In this document: in pieces, positions 25,511 through 33,473 of the stretch | Position numbering within the stretch: position 1 is the first letter of the stretch | How the letters are laid out: the number at the start of each line of letters is the position of its first letter | Assembly: GCA_034927445.1 (NCBI GenBank) | Contig: JAYFPZ010000044.1 | Coordinates: 1-64,000, forward strand | Reading direction: 5' to 3' | Origin: PHAA01 sp034927445 | Lineage (GTDB): Bacteria > Bacillota > Syntrophomonadia > Syntrophomonadales > Syntrophomonadaceae | Length of the DNA stretch: 64,000 nt | Program-made: the position numbers and the translations under genes | The notes under the pieces: generated by a model | What the model was told of the DNA's origin: nothing | Seen by the model: only the letters and a program-made list of their open reading frames with translations | The model's database searches: none

Positions 25511-26395
25511 ATGGCCCTAACCACCAAAGAAAAACTTAAAAAATCTGCTCTTTCAGCTTTTGCCCAAAAGGGATATGAGGGCGCTACCATGCAGGAAATA
25601 GCCGAAGCCGTAGGGATTAATAAGGCCTCTATCTACAACCACTATAAAGGGAAGGAGGATTTATTTTTAGCCGTTTACGAGGATGTCGCCAACGAGTACG
25701 AAAAACTGCTGAAACGCATGATAAAAGATTCAGAAAAAATGGAGATACCTGATAAACTGCTGTACATGTTTAAAGAATACATTCTCTTTTATTACCGTGA
25801 TTTGCACATTTCTCTGTTTTGGACCCAAACTCTGCTGCTTACTCCGCCGGAAATACGCAAAAAGTTGTTCGCCGACATTTTAAAACGCGAACGGCCTTTT
25901 GAAAAAAAGATACTGGAAATTCTATTGGAGGGCATGGAGCTGGGCATCATCCGCCGGGATATTCCTTCCAAGATTCTTATCTCTTATCGCGCCATGCGCG
26001 ACGGTCTGTTGCTCTGGATGCGGATAGTCCCGGAATTGTCAGGGGAATGGATCGAGGTATTCTGGAAAGATTTTTGGATGGGAATACAGGGGCGAAAATA
26101 TTACATCAACGAGCTTGAGGAATCCGAAAACAGCCCCAGCATGAAAGAAGCTTCAGCCCCGCGGCCTCTGTCCATAGGGGTTGAGAAACTGTATACCACC
26201 ACTTGCTTGATCTGCAAAAAGGAATTCAGCATTCCGTTTAGTGACTACCGATATAAAGATATTAAATACAAGCGCGATGTCCATCATGTCTGCAACGATT
26301 GCGGCAGGATGGTACAGGAGGAATGCCAGAAGATAACCGGCCTGTCACCGGAACTTGTAGATGCCTGGGAAAAACTCTTGGCCAAGAAGAAATAA
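25511..26395 (+). CDS. TetR/AcrR regulator with C-terminal YlaI-like zinc ribbon
   Basis: Residues about 7-55 are a TetR HTH (LKKSALSAFAQKGYEGATMQEIAEAVGINKASIYNHYKGKEDL) and about 60-205 a helical ligand domain. Beyond the usual end, residues 232-294 add a four-cysteine module (CLIC at 232-235, CNDC at 261-264) that closely matches the free-standing protein at 31310 and resembles DUF2197/YlaI proteins. The added module could bind zinc and act as a metal or redox sensor, or contact a partner. It sits at the head of a plus-strand cluster and represses itself, judging from the operator upstream. Confidence 0.88.
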   Translation: MALTTKEKLKKSALSAFAQKGYEGATMQEIAEAVGINKASIYNHYKGKEDLFLAVYEDVANEYEKLLKRMIKDSEKMEIPDKLLYMFKEYILFYYRDLHISLFWTQTLLLTPPEIRKKLFADILKRERPFEKKILEILLEGMELGIIRRDIPSKILISYRAMRDGLLLWMRIVPELSGEWIEVFWKDFWMGIQGRKYYINELEESENSPSMKEASAPRPLSIGVEKLYTTTCLICKKEFSIPFSDYRYKDIKYKRDVHHVCNDCGRMVQEECQKITGLSPELVDAWEKLLAKKK

Positions 26396-26438
26396 CCGGC
26401 AATAGCGATACTTATGCCGAGATGAAAAGAGGAAATCT

Positions 26439-27494
26439 ATGAAGAATGTTAAAGAATTTAAACTCGTCGAGTGCAGCGGCACCCCCTATGAGATCGGCTA
26501 TCAGTGGGGCGGGGGGTGTAAAGAGAGTATTATGCAATCGGTGGAAAACAATTTCAATGGAATACAAATGGTCCATCAAGCCTCCAAAGAACAGGTCATC
26601 ACAACCGCCATGAAATTCTTTCCCCTGGTTCAAGATTTCGATCCTTATCTGATTGAAATTTTGAAGGGCCAAGCGGACGGGTCCGGAATTAGTTTTGAAG
26701 AAATATTTACGCAGAAGTGCAGCTTTGAACTGGCGTTCTATTATAAACAAATAGCTGCCCTGTGCACTTCATTTGCGGCTACCGGAAATGCGACCGAAGA
26801 CGGACAGACTATCCTGGGGCAAACCATAGATTGGGCTCCCGGAACACCTATCGACCTCATAAAAATCCGTCACTCTGACGGCTTGATCCAGTTGGTTGTC
26901 GTTTTAGGTCATTCATCGGAATATACTATTTCCTCGGCCGGATTTGGGATTTGCGCTAACTCCACCATCGGTCAGGATTATTCTTTTAATATTCCGTTAT
27001 GCTGCTACCTGCCTAAAGTGATGAGGCAGAAGAATATCCATGATGCCATGGGGTTATTAAAGCAAGCAGCCCGCGGTTTTGGCTACTATCACCTAGCTGA
27101 CGCCAGCGGCACTATGCTCGGAATTGAGAGTGTCCATAACGATTATGAATTGCTATACCCTAAAGAAGATCTTTTGCTGCATTCCAATCACTATATTACC
27201 GAACGCTTTCAAAAGGGTGACCTTGCACCAGTATTTATCCCGGACAGTTATTACCGCCTAAACCAGCTCAAAACCCTGATGAACCAGCATTATGGCCGAA
27301 TCAGCCCTGAAGTCGTCATGGATATCATGGCTGACCACGACAACCATCCCCACTCTATATGCAGCCATATTGACTTAAACAGCCCATTTCCATCGGCAAC
27401 ACTTGCGGCTCTAATCCTGGTTCCAGCTGAAGGGGCCATATATATAGCCGCAGGCAATCCCTGCGAGAATGAGTTTGTTCGTTACGAGCTTTAA
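26439..27494 (+). CDS. C45-family acyltransferase/peptidase (penicillin acyltransferase-like)
   Basis: The 351-residue protein resembles the C45 family (isopenicillin N acyltransferase and choloylglycine-hydrolase relatives). It has GTPYEIGYQWG at the start and the autocatalytic Cys in ALCTSFAATG (about 106-115), which becomes the N-terminal nucleophile after self-cleavage. GQTIDWAPG, the strand carrying the conserved Asp, follows. These enzymes form or hydrolyse amide bonds to acyl chains. GAGGAAATCT precedes the ATG. It lies 40 bp after the TetR gene and before acyltransferase-like condensation proteins, which suggests related acyl chemistry. Confidence 0.82.
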   Translation: MKNVKEFKLVECSGTPYEIGYQWGGGCKESIMQSVENNFNGIQMVHQASKEQVITTAMKFFPLVQDFDPYLIEILKGQADGSGISFEEIFTQKCSFELAFYYKQIAALCTSFAATGNATEDGQTILGQTIDWAPGTPIDLIKIRHSDGLIQLVVVLGHSSEYTISSAGFGICANSTIGQDYSFNIPLCCYLPKVMRQKNIHDAMGLLKQAARGFGYYHLADASGTMLGIESVHNDYELLYPKEDLLLHSNHYITERFQKGDLAPVFIPDSYYRLNQLKTLMNQHYGRISPEVVMDIMADHDNHPHSICSHIDLNSPFPSATLAALILVPAEGAIYIAAGNPCENEFVRYEL

Positions 27495-27534
27495 AGCGCT
27501 TCAGATGGTGCAAACCCGGTTATAGTTAGAATGG

Positions 27535-27608
27535 AGGATATCAGGACCTATGGTATGGAATCTACCAACTGGGAGCATATGGCGAATGAAGCAATGGAAT
27601 TATTGTGA
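27535..27608 (+). other. Tiny reading frame, possible gene remnant
   Basis: Within the 180-bp gap before the first condensation-like gene is a 25-codon frame (about 27532-27608) starting MEDIRTYGMES and ending NEAMELL. It lacks a good ribosome site. It may be the relic of a deleted gene; no function is proposed. Confidence 0.2.
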
Positions 27609-27690
27609 ACCTGTTATAAAGACAGAAGAGGTTAAAACATTTACGGACTTGTCATTATAGCCTCCTGATTTCAATTTGGAGGGAAAATTT

Positions 27691-28989
27691 ATGGATTTTA
27701 ACGAGAATAACATACCTAATGAATTACCGGTTAATGGCCATGATCGCTTTGAGTATTTCCTTAAGTACCTAAGCTCAAATATTCAGATACAAGCCGTCAT
27801 TACATTTAATCAATACTTGGATGCAGATATCTTAAAAACAGCGGTTAGATTATCTCTGGATGCTGAGCCGGTGTTAGGCTGTAGGTTTGTTGAAGATGAG
27901 AAGAAGCCTTGCTGGCAGCGTTTTGAAAGTCCGGACGAAATCCAATGGTTTGAGTTTATACACAATGATAATAAGGAAGAGGCAGTTGAGCAGTTTTTGA
28001 GAAGCCCTTTTACTCATGCAGACCAGCAAGTCAATGTTCAATTAATTAGAACTCAGTACGAGGATGTGCTATGCATAAAGATAAGTCATGCATGTTCAGA
28101 CGCAGCAGGTCTGAAGCAATATTTACAGTTACTGGCCACAATCTATTCGAAGTTGCAAGAGAACTCCGGTTTTCAACCCAGACCAAATATTCAAGCCCGA
28201 AGAGATCAGAAGAACTATTTTGATGCTCTGGGCATTCAGGAACCGTTGGCGCTATTTGATCCCCAGGCTCAAAAGCCGCCTCCTACCTGGGCATTTCCCT
28301 ATCATGGCAGTGAGAGAAAAGGAACACATATTACCATTTGCCGTTTTGCGGATGAAGCTTTGGAGAGAATTCAAACATTTGGCAAAACTCATAAAGTTAC
28401 CATCAACACCATAATTCTAACTGTATTTTATAGATGTATGTTTGAACTCATTAAACCAGAAGTTGGTGAGGATATGGAGATTTGCATATCGATTGATTTA
28501 CGCAGAGCTTTAACAGGCAGCCCTGCTCAAGCAATTTGTAATCTATCGGTAGGTTTGTATCCCAGAATACCTAGGGTAGAAGATGAGTCATTCATCGAAA
28601 CCCTAAAAAGGGTATCAGGGGCTATTGAGGAACTAAAGAGTACTCGAGCAGAATTATCCGATGCGGTGACAATGGAAGTATTTGGCCATATTGATTATTC
28701 AAAAGCAGTTGGGGTTTTGCAGTGGTTTTGGCAGCAGGCTCTTGAGACTGGTAACTCTTCTCCCCTTTTATCCAATATGGGCGTTATTAATGCTTTGCAG
28801 TTCGGTCAAATTGCTGCCAATGATGCTTATTTGGTTGCCCCAATAACGAACGCACCCGGTTTTGTGATGGGTGTCAGCACTTACCATAGAACCTTGACCT
28901 TGGAAGTAAGTCTTTATGAACCGTCCCATAGAAAAGAAGAGGTCGAAGCTCTAATGGAAATGATGAAAAAGGAATTGAATTCATTATAG
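27691..28989 (+). CDS. Condensation-domain-like acyltransferase (copy 1)
   Basis: This is a stand-alone protein of the chloramphenicol acetyltransferase/NRPS condensation fold, about 430 residues. The active-site motif reads SHACSDAAG (about 131-139), giving HxxxD in place of the NRPS HHxxxDG. The second half carries AYLVAPITNAPGFVMGVSTYHRTLTLEVSLYEP, typical of the family's substrate-channel strand. There is no carrier protein or adenylation domain nearby, so it probably transfers an acyl group from CoA to a lipid or alcohol. ATG 27691 has TTGGAGGG upstream. It is paralogous to the gene at 29747. Confidence 0.78.
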   Translation: MDFNENNIPNELPVNGHDRFEYFLKYLSSNIQIQAVITFNQYLDADILKTAVRLSLDAEPVLGCRFVEDEKKPCWQRFESPDEIQWFEFIHNDNKEEAVEQFLRSPFTHADQQVNVQLIRTQYEDVLCIKISHACSDAAGLKQYLQLLATIYSKLQENSGFQPRPNIQARRDQKNYFDALGIQEPLALFDPQAQKPPPTWAFPYHGSERKGTHITICRFADEALERIQTFGKTHKVTINTIILTVFYRCMFELIKPEVGEDMEICISIDLRRALTGSPAQAICNLSVGLYPRIPRVEDESFIETLKRVSGAIEELKSTRAELSDAVTMEVFGHIDYSKAVGVLQWFWQQALETGNSSPLLSNMGVINALQFGQIAANDAYLVAPITNAPGFVMGVSTYHRTLTLEVSLYEPSHRKEEVEALMEMMKKELNSL

Positions 28990-29018
28990 CGTCTGTTTCT
29001 TATTAGGAGGTGGGATTG

Positions 29019-29690
29019 ATGGCGAATACTGCTATATCAAAGTCAAAGGCGTATATAATGCCTACTATCATGATGACTGGGCTGGGACTGATCTTGTTTC
29101 TTTCTGCGGGTACTTTAAAATACTGGCAGGGCTGGGTTTACTGGATTGCAATTTTAATCCCCACCCTTTTTATTACCGTCTATTTCTTTAAAAGAAGTCC
29201 TGAATTGCTCGCCCGGAGATGGGAGCATAAAGACCAGGAAACAGTCCGGAAAATACCTGGTTTTTTAAACTTTTTTAGCCTATTTTATTTCGTAGCCGGC
29301 TTTGATTTTCGTTTTCACTGGTCATCGGTGCCAGTTTGGCTAGTTATTGCGGCTAATCTTATAGCTTTCCTGGGCTACGTTGTTATAATCATAGTTTTTA
29401 AAGAAAACAGCTACACTTCAGGCAATATAACTGTGGAAGAGGAGCAGCCAGTCATAACAACCGGCCCCTACGCTGTAATTCGACATCCCATGTACGGGGG
29501 AATGATGCTGATGGAGTTATTTGCTCCACTGGCCTTGGGTTCATATTGGGCTATAATACCTGTTCTTCTCTTCATACCATGGGTGGTCCTGCGGATAAAA
29601 AACGAAGAGGAGCTGCTTATGAGGAACCTTCCCGGCTACCGAAATTATTGTGCAAAAACTACTTATCGCCTTATACCATTGGTTTGGTAA
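29019..29690 (+). CDS. Isoprenylcysteine carboxyl methyltransferase (ICMT)-like membrane methyltransferase
   Basis: Four to five hydrophobic helices are followed by the PEMT/ICMT C-terminal signature: GPYAVIRHPMYGGMMLMELFAPLALGSYW (SAM-binding RHPMY) and NEEELLMRNLPGYRNYC. These enzymes methylate lipids, carboxylates or phospholipid heads at the membrane; the substrate is unknown in bacteria. ATG 29019 follows AGGAGGTGG. It is inserted between two condensation-like paralogues, so the three probably act on the same lipid-like product. Confidence 0.85.
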   Translation: MANTAISKSKAYIMPTIMMTGLGLILFLSAGTLKYWQGWVYWIAILIPTLFITVYFFKRSPELLARRWEHKDQETVRKIPGFLNFFSLFYFVAGFDFRFHWSSVPVWLVIAANLIAFLGYVVIIIVFKENSYTSGNITVEEEQPVITTGPYAVIRHPMYGGMMLMELFAPLALGSYWAIIPVLLFIPWVVLRIKNEEELLMRNLPGYRNYCAKTTYRLIPLVW

Positions 29691-29746
29691 AAATCTCGGT
29701 TTTATAGGTATTACTTTTTTTTCAAATACGAAAGGGGCTTTTTAAA

Positions 29747-31039
29747 ATGGGAACGAGTATATTGAAAGATGGGATTCCCACAGTGATATCGGTAACTGGA
29801 TTTGATCAAATCTGTTATTTACTCAATTTACAAATCCAGGCGGTCATTACATTCGATCAATACCTTGACACTGATGTTCTGAAAAAAGCGGTCAGATTGT
29901 CTTTGGAAGCTGAACCGATACTGCGATGCCGGTTTATTGAAAATGGTAAACAACCTTATTGGCAACCCTTTGAGAATCCGGACAAAATTAAGTGGTTTGA
30001 ATATGTACAACATGATAATAAACAAGCGGCAATTGAACAGTTCCTAAAAAGCCCATATTATTGTGAAGGGCAGATGCTGTGTGTCCAATTAATTCGGCTC
30101 AACGACAACGATATCTTTTGTGTGAAAATCTCTCATGCCTGTTCTGATGCTGGAGGTCTTAAGCAGTATTTGCAGTTGCTGGCCCGAATATATTCGAGCT
30201 TGCTCAAGAACCCCCATTATAAGCCTGTGCCCAATACCAAAGGCCGGCTTGACCAGAAGAGTTATTTTGAGGCCCTGGGTATTAAAGATCCACTGGCATT
30301 ACTGGATCCCCATGCCCAACCTCTGCCGCCCGCTACCTGGTCCTTTCCCTATCATGGTTTTGAAGCAAAGGAAATGCACCTTTCCATGCGCCGTTTTGCT
30401 GATGAATCTTTTGATAGAATCAAGAAATTTGGCAAAATTCATGCTGCAACCATCAATACTATAATTTTAACTTCGTACTTTAGAAGTATATTTCATTTGT
30501 TGAACCCACCGGCCGGAGATGACCGAGAAATCTGTTTAACCATGGATTTACGGAGGTCTTTTAAAACCGATCCGGCTCGGGATATTTGCAACCTGTCGGT
30601 AACGGTAGCTTCAAAAACCTACCGGGTGGAGGAAGAAGATTTTCTGGGGACGTTAAAAAGGGTGTCCAATTCGGTGGATGAATTAAAGCATGCTCAAGTT
30701 GAATTATATCAAGCCGTGCTTGTTGAAGCACAAGAAGCCATAGAATATTCGCAACTACGTGCTCTTTTTCAGGCAGCCAGGCCTCAGGTTTTAGAAACCG
30801 GCAAGCTTTCTCCAACCTTAACTAATACCGGAATCATCAATCCATTGCACTTTGGACAGATCTCTGCCTGTGATGCTTATCTGGTTCCACCAACTATTTA
30901 TGCCCCTGGTTTCTTGCTGGGAGTCAGTACCTATAATAGAACCCTGACCCTGTTAACCAGTTATTGCGAGCCGTCACATCGGTCCGAAGATGTTAATGCG
31001 TTGATGGACTTCATGATGAAAGAGCTAAACGCGCTTTAA
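29747..31039 (+). CDS. Condensation-domain-like acyltransferase (copy 2)
   Basis: This 430-residue paralogue of the gene at 27691 has the same motif, SHACSDAGG, and the same overall plan (QIQAVITFDQYLD, CDAYLVPPTIYAPGFLLGVSTYNRTLTL). The two differ in many positions but align end to end without obvious indels, pointing to an old duplication followed by divergence of substrate. It may form a heterodimer or act in sequence with copy 1. No transport gene is adjacent. AAAGGGGC precedes the ATG. Confidence 0.78.
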   Translation: MGTSILKDGIPTVISVTGFDQICYLLNLQIQAVITFDQYLDTDVLKKAVRLSLEAEPILRCRFIENGKQPYWQPFENPDKIKWFEYVQHDNKQAAIEQFLKSPYYCEGQMLCVQLIRLNDNDIFCVKISHACSDAGGLKQYLQLLARIYSSLLKNPHYKPVPNTKGRLDQKSYFEALGIKDPLALLDPHAQPLPPATWSFPYHGFEAKEMHLSMRRFADESFDRIKKFGKIHAATINTIILTSYFRSIFHLLNPPAGDDREICLTMDLRRSFKTDPARDICNLSVTVASKTYRVEEEDFLGTLKRVSNSVDELKHAQVELYQAVLVEAQEAIEYSQLRALFQAARPQVLETGKLSPTLTNTGIINPLHFGQISACDAYLVPPTIYAPGFLLGVSTYNRTLTLLTSYCEPSHRSEDVNALMDFMMKELNAL

Positions 31040-31116
31040 GGATAGGCAAGGGAAGCCCTAACTATAACATTTGTTATTAGCTGAGACCCATTTTGCTTGT
31101 GCAGTGGTTGAATAGA

Positions 31117-31257
31117 ATGGCAGTTGAACTGAATGATCTTTCTGATACGCATGTCTCGATAATAGTTGAAATAAGTGGAAAGCGGCTTGGGGAACGGGTC
31201 TGGGTTCCCGAAAATGGCGAGGTTGTGGAATGCCTTTTATACCATTCTGAAGCATAG
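31117..31257 (+). CDS. Possible 46-residue small protein
   Basis: The frame reads MAVELNDLSDTHVSIIVEISG and continues to ECLLYHSEA, with a compact beta-rich pattern. It could start at GTG 31099. No strong ribosome site is visible. It lies just before the zinc-ribbon gene. It may be a genuine small protein or the remains of a larger one. Confidence 0.3.
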   Translation: MAVELNDLSDTHVSIIVEISGKRLGERVWVPENGEVVECLLYHSEA

Positions 31258-31309
31258 CTGAGGGCAGGCTTTATATTAGAGGTATTAGGGATCGTTAGGA
31301 GGTTTTCAT

Positions 31310-31522
31310 ATGTATACTAGCATATGCCTGGTCTGTAAAAAAGAATTCGATATTCCCTTTTCTGATTTCCGTTACAAGGACATTAAATACAACCGCAACA
31401 AACACCATGTATGCAACCAGTGCAGCAAGATGGTGCAGGAGGAATGCCAGAAGATAACTGGACTTACCCCGGAGATGATAGATGTTTGGGATACAGTTCT
31501 GTCCAAATATAGCCGGTTATGA
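31310..31522 (+). CDS. Free-standing YlaI-like (DUF2197-type) zinc ribbon
   Basis: The 70-residue protein has CLVC at 6-9 and CNQC at 35-38, the spacing of the C-terminal module of the TetR regulator at 25511; the intervening PFSD.RYKDIKY and the tail MVQEECQKITGL are nearly identical. It probably binds one zinc. It could compete with or titrate the regulator, or be the precursor that was fused to it. GGAGGTTTTCAT precedes the ATG. Confidence 0.8.
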   Translation: MYTSICLVCKKEFDIPFSDFRYKDIKYNRNKHHVCNQCSKMVQEECQKITGLTPEMIDVWDTVLSKYSRL

Positions 31523-31588
31523 TATTTGAAATAAGAATTTGAATGCTTATTTAATTATTTGAGAGGAGATGCAAGCTTTACACTTTGA

Positions 31589-31602
31589 TTGCACCGGTGC
31601 AA
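31589..31602. promoter_or_regulatory. Perfect 14-bp palindrome, probable MerR operator
   Basis: TTGCACCGGTGCAA lies immediately upstream of the broken MerR gene, the position and style of a MerR-family operator between -35 and -10. It seems a relic, since its gene is cut short. Confidence 0.5.
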
Positions 31603-31615
31603 GGGCGGTAATTTT

Positions 31616-31798
31616 ATGTATACCATCGGCCAGTTCTCCAGGATATGTCAGGTTTCTCCCAAGGCCTTGCGGCATTACGAGAAATTGGGACTCCTGGTAC
31701 CATTCAGGGTGGATGAAGTAATAATAGCCGACCTCCCGCAGCACCCAAAAAAGGCAGGTGATGGGTTTGCAACCCACCACCTGCTTAAAATAAAGTAA
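31616..31798 (+). pseudogene. MerR-family regulator, truncated after the HTH
   Basis: The first 33 codons are a clear MerR HTH (YTIGQFSRICQVSPKALRHYEKLGLLVPF). After about position 31715 the similarity ends and the frame runs through the terminator of the convergent thiolase gene. The wing and effector domains are missing. AAGGGCGG precedes the ATG. Confidence 0.7.
31752..31793 (-). terminator. Terminator of the thiolase gene at 31810
   Basis: GCAGGTGATGGGTT and AACCCACCACCTGC form a strong stem (one mismatch). On the minus strand it is followed by TTTTTTGGG. Confidence 0.85.
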
Positions 31799-31809
31799 AG
31801 AAGAGGTCC

Positions 31810-33018
31810 TTATATATCCCTGGTCCACAGTGAGCACATGGAAGGCCCGGTCCCGACGCACAGCGCTGCTCCCCCAACCGTCTTGCCGCGTTTCTCAAGC
31901 TCGTAATACAGGGAAACGATGATACGCAGAGCCGTAGCTCCGATCGGATGACCCAAGCCAATTCCTGATCCATTGGTATTAACCTTATTCATGTCAATTT
32001 CAATACCATATTCTTCTTTCAGCATTCTGCCCACACCCAGCCACTGGGAGGCAAAGGCTTCATTTATTTCCCAGTAATCCACATCTTCAAATTTCATGCC
32101 TGCTTCTTTTAAACATTTGGGAATAGACACTGCCGGACCAAGTCCCATGACTTCGGGAGCCACTCCTTCGGCACAGATATTGATCAGTTTCAATAAAGGT
32201 TTGATTCCCAGTTCCAGGGCTTTGGCTTTAGACATGACAATAACGGCGGCGGCAGCATCATTGATGCCGGAGGCATTAGCCGCGGTAACCACTCCGCCTT
32301 TTCTAAAAGCCGGGAATAACTTGGCCATGGCCTCCAGGTTGGCATCGGGAATCATATGTTCATCTTTGGAGAAATAAGTGATGCCTTTTTTGGTTTTGAT
32401 TTCAACCGGCACGATTTCACGTTCAAATGTTCCGTCCTGGTTGGCTCTGGTAGCGTTTTGGTGGCTGCGTAGGGCGAGTTGGTCACATTCTTCCCGGGTG
32501 ATGCCGTATTTTTCGGCTACATTTTCAGCGGTGGTTCCCATATGCCCGTCCACCAGGCGGTCAAATAACGCATCATGCAGCATGGCATCCTCTATAATGC
32601 CCGGCCCCATGCGATAGCCCATACGGGCTTTGGGCATCATATAGGGCGCGTTAGTCATGCTTTCTACTCCGACCACCAGCCCCACCTCGGTTTTGCCCAG
32701 TTGAATATGGTTAACGGCAATATCAAGGGCACGCATCCCTGAAGCACAGTTCTGATTTACCACACAGGCGTTGCTCCTAAGCGGCAGACCTGCCGCCAGA
32801 CTTACCTGCCGGGCCGGCAGCGATCCCTGCATGTGCTGATAGACTTCACCCATAACGATTTCGTCAATAATTTCCGGAGCGACGGCAGCCCTTTTTATGG
32901 CTTCCTTGGCGACGAGGGTGGCCAACTCCACAGCCTGAAAGTCCTTGAGGCTGCCCATAAATTTGCCTATCGGCGTTCTGCAGGCACTAACGATTACTAC
33001 ATCCTGAATTTCCTTCAC
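31810..33018 (-). CDS. Acetyl-CoA acetyltransferase (thiolase)
   Basis: The 402-residue thiolase has the active-site Cys in NQNCASGMRALD (about 92-103) and the C-terminal NEAFASQW, GSGIGLGHPIGATALR and the second catalytic Cys in LCVGTGPSM. It condenses two acetyl-CoA or cleaves acetoacetyl-CoA, the last step of butyrate oxidation. It is a second copy in addition to the gene at 51870, which it resembles only moderately. It stands alone, with a sigma-54 promoter upstream and a sigma-54 activator gene next to it, so it is probably substrate-induced. Confidence 0.92.
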   Translation of the reverse strand: MKEIQDVVIVSACRTPIGKFMGSLKDFQAVELATLVAKEAIKRAAVAPEIIDEIVMGEVYQHMQGSLPARQVSLAAGLPLRSNACVVNQNCASGMRALDIAVNHIQLGKTEVGLVVGVESMTNAPYMMPKARMGYRMGPGIIEDAMLHDALFDRLVDGHMGTTAENVAEKYGITREECDQLALRSHQNATRANQDGTFEREIVPVEIKTKKGITYFSKDEHMIPDANLEAMAKLFPAFRKGGVVTAANASGINDAAAAVIVMSKAKALELGIKPLLKLINICAEGVAPEVMGLGPAVSIPKCLKEAGMKFEDVDYWEINEAFASQWLGVGRMLKEEYGIEIDMNKVNTNGSGIGLGHPIGATALRIIVSLYYELEKRGKTVGGAALCVGTGPSMCSLWTRDI

Positions 33019-33147
33019 AAAAATACCCCCTTATTATTAATCCTAAATTTCTATACCTTTGGCATTTGGACTGCGTTCCTTGCTTTGCCCCCCTTTCCAG
33101 CATGTTTAGTCACATCTAAGGAAAAATAAATTTGGCAGCAAAAAGAA

Positions 33148-33176
33148 ATAGTCTGAGTTATCTCTTCAGACTATTA
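33148..33176 (-). promoter_or_regulatory. Hairpin directly at the predicted transcription start of the thiolase gene
   Basis: AATAGTCTGA and TCAGACTATT form a perfect 10-bp stem. On the minus strand TTTCTTTTTG follows. It begins within a few bases of the sigma-54 start site, so it may act as an attenuator-like terminator or as a 5'-end stabiliser. Confidence 0.55.
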
Positions 33177-33192
33177 AGCAAGAAATATGCCA
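33177..33192 (-). promoter_or_regulatory. Sigma-54 (-24/-12) promoter of the thiolase gene
   Basis: Minus strand TGGCAT-ATTTC-TTGCT matches the sigma-54 consensus TGGCAC-N5-TTGCW with one mismatch. It lies about 160 bp before the thiolase start. Upstream, GCATATTGCAA and GCATTATTGCAA (33271-33310) are candidate activator sites. Confidence 0.65.
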
Positions 33193-33379
33193 CTTCTATA
33201 TAAATCATAAATATCCGATATTATGGCCTTTTGAGCAGCTTTCCTCTCTATCCCATTATTTTCCTGCGTCGCATATTGCAACCATAGATGCAGGCATTAT
33301 TGCAATAAACCGACTTATTTGGCACCTTGGAGGACCCGAATGAATTATCAACCATGCGACCGAATTAACAACCCCTACA

Positions 33380-33412
33380 AATAAAAAACAGAGCCGACGC
33401 TGCTGGCTCTGT
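33380..33412 (-). terminator. Terminator of the sigma-54 activator gene
   Basis: ACAGAGCC (33388-33395) and GGCTCTGT (33405-33412) are followed on the minus strand by TTTTTTATTT. Confidence 0.88.
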
Positions 33413-33473
33413 CCCTATAAAACATATGAGATGTTGGTTTCATTAGGCAAGTCTATTTTTGCGGGTTAATCTT

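Noticed and set aside
33040..33110. A GEMM-like riboswitch before thiolase, because of GGGGGGCAAAGC
   Set aside because: The GGGCAAAC block and the tetraloop-receptor half are absent; only the short CAAAGC string matches.
33310..33335. TGGCACCTTGGAGG as a sigma-54 promoter on the plus strand
   Set aside because: There is no TTGC at the -12 position and no plus-strand gene behind it.
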